Of a DNA stretch of 15,285 nt, positions 12,756 to 15,285 are shown piece by piece. The notes beneath the pieces were generated by a model. The model was not told the DNA's origin and searched no databases. It worked only from the letters and a program-made list of their open reading frames with translations. Origin of the DNA: Ruminococcaceae bacterium UBA1425 (GTDB lineage Bacteria > Bacillota > Clostridia > Oscillospirales > Acutalibacteraceae); the NCBI GenBank assembly GCA_002329365.1, contig DCUB01000050.1, positions 1 to 15,285 of the forward strand, written 5' to 3'. Positions within the stretch are counted from its first letter, which is position 1; each line of letters starts with the position of its first letter. Position numbers and translations under genes: made by a program.

Positions 12756-13610
12756 ATGGATGACGTGATAGATTTTTTGTTTAAAATATTTTCTTATGAT
12801 TTTGCGGTCAGGGCAATAGCGGTGGGAATACTCGTGTCGCTCTGCTCCGCGCTGCTCGGCGTCAGTCTGGTGCTAAAGAGATACTCCATGATAGGAGACG
12901 GGCTTTCACACGTCGGCTTCGGAGCCATGTGCGTAGCTATGGTTATGAACGTAGCGCCGCTTAGGATAGCCGTGCCCGTCGTCGTCGCGGCGGCTTTTCT
13001 TCTGCTGCGAATAAGCGAAAGCGGCAAAATAAAAGGCGACGCGGCAATAGCGCTGATTTCAAGCACGTCGGTGGCAGTAGGGCTGATTGCGGCGTCGCTT
13101 TCCGACGGGCTGAACAACGATGTTTCGGGATACATGTTCGGCAGTATTTTTGCAATGCGCGAGGGCGATTTGCCCTTAAGCATCGGTCTTTCCACGGCTG
13201 TGCTCGTGCTTTTTGTTTTGTTCTACAACAGGATTTTTGCCGTTACGTTTGACGAGAGCTTCGCGCGGGCGACGGGGACGCGCGCCGGCCTTTACAACAC
13301 GCTGATAGCTTTTTTAACGGCTGTCACCATTGTTGTCGGAATGAAGATAATGGGAACAATCCTTATTTCGAGCCTGATTATTTTTCCGCCGCTCAGCTCC
13401 ATGCGCGTGTGCAAAAGCTTCCGCGCGGTAACGGTGACGTCCGCCGTAATATCCGTAGTCTGCTTCTTCCTCGGCATCGTGGCTTCCTTTGCCTTTGAAA
13501 CGCCGGCGGGGGCAAGCGTCGTAGCCGTGAATGCCGTCGCCTTTGCCGTTTTGTATCTGGTCGGAAAGCTTGTGAACGGGGGGCGTCTGTACCGTGCGAA
13601 AAAGCATTAA
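12756..13610 (+). CDS. znuB: Zinc-type ABC transporter permease (ZnuB-like, ABC-3 family)
   Basis: A 284-residue polytopic membrane protein with about eight hydrophobic helices. The N-terminal block ALLGVSLVLKRYSMIGDGLS followed by HVGFGA is the ABC-3 family signature for zinc/manganese permeases, and MKIMGTILISSLIIFPPLSS is the second conserved block that contacts the ATPase. It would form the channel for the metal delivered by the lipoprotein encoded 4 bp upstream. No clear ribosome binding site precedes ATG 12756, so translation is probably coupled. An overlapping ATG at 12751 is out of frame. The usual ATPase gene (znuC) is absent on both sides; the next gene, overlapping by 17 bp, is a radical SAM protein. 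Confidence 0.9.
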   Translation: MDDVIDFLFKIFSYDFAVRAIAVGILVSLCSALLGVSLVLKRYSMIGDGLSHVGFGAMCVAMVMNVAPLRIAVPVVVAAAFLLLRISESGKIKGDAAIALISSTSVAVGLIAASLSDGLNNDVSGYMFGSIFAMREGDLPLSIGLSTAVLVLFVLFYNRIFAVTFDESFARATGTRAGLYNTLIAFLTAVTIVVGMKIMGTILISSLIIFPPLSSMRVCKSFRAVTVTSAVISVVCFFLGIVASFAFETPAGASVVAVNAVAFAVLYLVGKLVNGGRLYRAKKH

Positions 13611-14481
13611 CACCGGCTGCCGCCTTTGTCCGCGTCGGTGCGGGGCAATGCGTTCACATAACGAAACGGGGATGTGCGGCTGCGGCGGGAAGCCGGTTGT
13701 CGCGGCAGCCGTCCTGCATATGTGGGAGGAGCCGTGCATAAGCGGCGAAAACGGCTCCGGCACAGTGTTTTTCGGAGGCTGCGGACTTCGCTGCCGCTTC
13801 TGCCAGAACAGCGAAATAAGCCGCAGGGCGACGGGAAAAACAATGTACGCCAACGGACTTCGCTCCGTCTTTTTTGATTTAATAGACAAGGGAGCGCACA
13901 ACATAAACCTTGTTACACCGACGCATTTCGCGCCCGACGTAGCAGACGCGTTAGAGGGCTTTTTGCCTGTGCCGGTTATTAACAACTGCGGCGGCTATGA
14001 ATCGGTCGAAACGCTCCGTATGCTCGAAGGTAAAATACAAATCTACATGCCCGACATGAAGTATTCGCTTATAGGCCCCGCAAAAAAATATTCCCGTGCC
14101 GGGGACTATCCCGAAATCGCAAAAGCTGCGATAACCGAGATGTACCGTCAGACAGGGAAATATTCAGTCGATGAAAACGGAATGCTTAAAAGCGGAGTGC
14201 TGATAAGACATCTCGTTTTGCCCGGAAACCTTGAAAACACCTTCGGCGTAATCGACTGGGTTAGCGAAAACTTCGCGGCAGGCGAGGTGCTGTTCAGCCT
14301 TATGAGCCAGTATACGCCCGTAAACCATGACACGGAGTATCCCGAACTTAACAGGCGGTTGACACGGGAGGAATACGAGGCGGCGCAGGATTATCTTTTC
14401 AAATCAGGCATAGAGGACGGTTTTGTGCAGGAGCCAAGCTCCGCGGAGAAGGAATATATACCCGATTTTGATATGAAGTAA
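13594..14481 (+). CDS. Radical SAM protein, PflX-like (putative pyruvate formate-lyase activating enzyme family)
   Basis: A 295-residue radical SAM enzyme. The [4Fe-4S] motif CxxxCxxC is Cys63, Cys67 and Cys70 (CGLRCRFCQN). Upstream, Cys9, Cys12, Cys16, Cys28 and Cys30 (CRLCPRRC and GMCGCG) may hold an additional cluster or zinc, and HMWEEPCISGENGSGTVFF is the hallmark of the COG1313/PflX group. Members are often annotated as pyruvate formate-lyase activases, but that reaction is unproven for this branch. The start is GTG 13594, 17 bp inside the permease gene, with a G-rich ribosome binding site at 13578-13583. It is the last gene of the zinc operon. A role in metal use is possible but inferred only from position. 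Confidence 0.88.
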   Translation: MRKSINTGCRLCPRRCGAMRSHNETGMCGCGGKPVVAAAVLHMWEEPCISGENGSGTVFFGGCGLRCRFCQNSEISRRATGKTMYANGLRSVFFDLIDKGAHNINLVTPTHFAPDVADALEGFLPVPVINNCGGYESVETLRMLEGKIQIYMPDMKYSLIGPAKKYSRAGDYPEIAKAAITEMYRQTGKYSVDENGMLKSGVLIRHLVLPGNLENTFGVIDWVSENFAAGEVLFSLMSQYTPVNHDTEYPELNRRLTREEYEAAQDYLFKSGIEDGFVQEPSSAEKEYIPDFDMK

Positions 14482-14582
14482 TTGCCTGTTCACAGGAAAG
14501 ATGCGTAAAAAAATGAAGGATTCTTATACAAAACGAACAATTATAAAGTCTATACCAAATAATAGTTTATGGAGGTGCATAT

Positions 14583-15285
14583 ATGAGCGTATGTGAAATT
14601 CAAGGCCTGACCCGTGATTACGGCAAAGGGCGCGGTGTGTTTGATTTATCCTTTTCAATCAATCAGGGCGAGGTGTTTGGCTTTCTCGGGCCGAATGGCG
14701 CGGGAAAAACAACGACGATTCGTCACCTTATGGGCTTTTTGAAGCCCGAAAAGGGATATTGCACCATCGGCGGGAAGGATTGCTGGAAAGACCGCACCGA
14801 TATCCAAAAAAATCTGGGCTATATCCCCGGAGAAATGGTGTTCTTTGATGAAATGACCGGTACGGATTTCCTGGACTTTATGGCGAAGTACCGAAAGGTT
14901 AAATCAAACGGGCGCACCAAAGAGCTGCTCGACCGCTTTGAACTGGACGCGCGGAGCAAGCTCAAGAAAATGAGCAAGGGCATGAAGCAAAAGGTCGGCA
15001 TCGTGGCAGCCTTCATGCACAACCCGGAGGTTTTAATCCTTGACGAACCTACAAGCGGTCTTGACCCGCTGATGCAAAGCAGGTTTATAGAGCTTGTGCT
15101 TGAGGAAAAAGCAAGGGGCAAGACTGTTCTGATGTCGTCCCACATGTTCGAGGAGGTAGAGCGCACCTGCAGCCGCGTAGCCATTATTAAAAACGGCAGG
15201 CTCGCGGCACTGGATGAGGTGGAACAATTAAAGGCGGCACAGGCGAGAAAATATGTAGTTACACTTGAAAACGAGGATGCCGCCG
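14583..15285 (+). CDS. ABC transporter ATP-binding protein, export type (partial, cut by window end)
   Basis: The first 234 residues of an ABC ATPase; the reading frame is open to the last base. Walker A is GPNGAGKTT at residues 36-44, the signature is KMSKGMKQKV (variant of LSGGQ), Walker B is VLILDEPTSGLDP, and MSSHMFEEVER holds the switch His. This is the pattern of CcmA/BcrA-like ATPases paired with ABC-2 exporters of drugs, peptides or lantibiotics, not of zinc importers, so it does not replace the missing znuC. GGAGGTG at 14571-14577 precedes ATG 14583. The roughly 100-bp gap before it holds no strong terminator or promoter. Isoleucine codons are mostly ATC/ATT (10 of 11), unlike the ATA-rich neighbours, hinting at transfer. 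Its permease should lie just beyond the window. Confidence 0.9.
   Translation, partial: MSVCEIQGLTRDYGKGRGVFDLSFSINQGEVFGFLGPNGAGKTTTIRHLMGFLKPEKGYCTIGGKDCWKDRTDIQKNLGYIPGEMVFFDEMTGTDFLDFMAKYRKVKSNGRTKELLDRFELDARSKLKKMSKGMKQKVGIVAAFMHNPEVLILDEPTSGLDPLMQSRFIELVLEEKARGKTVLMSSHMFEEVERTCSRVAIIKNGRLAALDEVEQLKAAQARKYVVTLENEDAA

Noticed and set aside
13314..13985. A 223-codon open frame on the minus strand
   Set aside because: It is antisense to the permease and radical SAM genes, with low-complexity translation and no ribosome binding site; a shadow frame.
14482..14582. Possible terminator or promoter between the radical SAM gene and the last ABC gene
   Set aside because: The only inverted repeat (CCTGT/ACAGG, 2-nt loop) is too short and lacks a U-tract, and no -35/-10 pair with acceptable spacing was convincing.
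1..15285. CRISPR arrays, tRNA or rRNA genes, insertion sequences, phage genes
   Set aside because: No regularly spaced repeats, cloverleaf patterns, transposase motifs or integrase motifs were seen on either strand.

Overview
The window looks like chromosomal DNA from a Gram-positive Clostridia-type bacterium (Bacillota; Oscillospirales-like gut lineages would fit, but this is inference). The reasons are an L21 leader RNA, an L21-Prp-L27 operon in which L27 has a cleavable N-terminal extension, Gram-positive LexA boxes of the form GAAC-N4-GTTC, strong GGAGG ribosome binding sites, near-consensus sigma-A promoters, and a DUF2975/XRE/DUF4173 cluster. GC content is moderate. Coding density is high and there are no tRNAs, rRNAs, insertion sequences or CRISPR arrays.

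Layout. (a) 70-2530, plus strand: an operon with its own promoter encoding a four-helix DUF2975 membrane protein, a 68-residue XRE-type DNA-binding protein and a large DUF4173 polytopic membrane protein. (b) 2492-4553, minus strand: a VTT/TVP38 membrane protein and a galactokinase-family GHMP kinase, overlapping by 14 bp. The kinase converges on the DUF4173 gene with a 39-bp tail overlap. (c) 4560-4721: a divergent promoter region that also drives a D-2-hydroxyacid dehydrogenase (4722-5678). (d) 5728-6816: a perfect consensus promoter, L21 leader, rplU, prp, rpmA and an intrinsic terminator. (e) 6834-9108: tandem promoters, then an ABC-2 polysaccharide-type exporter (permease plus ATPase with a C-terminal Wzt-like domain). 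(f) 9195-9593: a membrane-anchored FMN-binding protein, followed by a 405-bp gene-poor gap. (g) 9887-11228: a Y-family polymerase gene whose promoter is bracketed by two LexA boxes. (h) 11261-14481: a Fur-family (probably Zur) regulator with a candidate operator at its promoter, then a ZnuA-like lipoprotein, a ZnuB-like permease and a PflX-like radical SAM protein. (i) 14583 to the end: the start of an unrelated export-type ABC ATPase, cut by the window edge.

How the genes work together. Most blocks are independent. The clearest functional units are ribosomal protein autoregulation plus L27 maturation (d), SOS-induced translesion synthesis (g) and zinc uptake under Fur-family control (h). Unit (h) lacks a local ATPase gene and carries a radical SAM gene instead. 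The most worthwhile leads are the polymerase gene, whose ribosome binding site is placed for an ACG rather than the GTG or any ATG; the zinc operon without znuC and with an atypical metal site; and the DUF2975-XRE-DUF4173 operon as a possible membrane-linked regulatory system of unknown function. I found no clearly unprecedented system.
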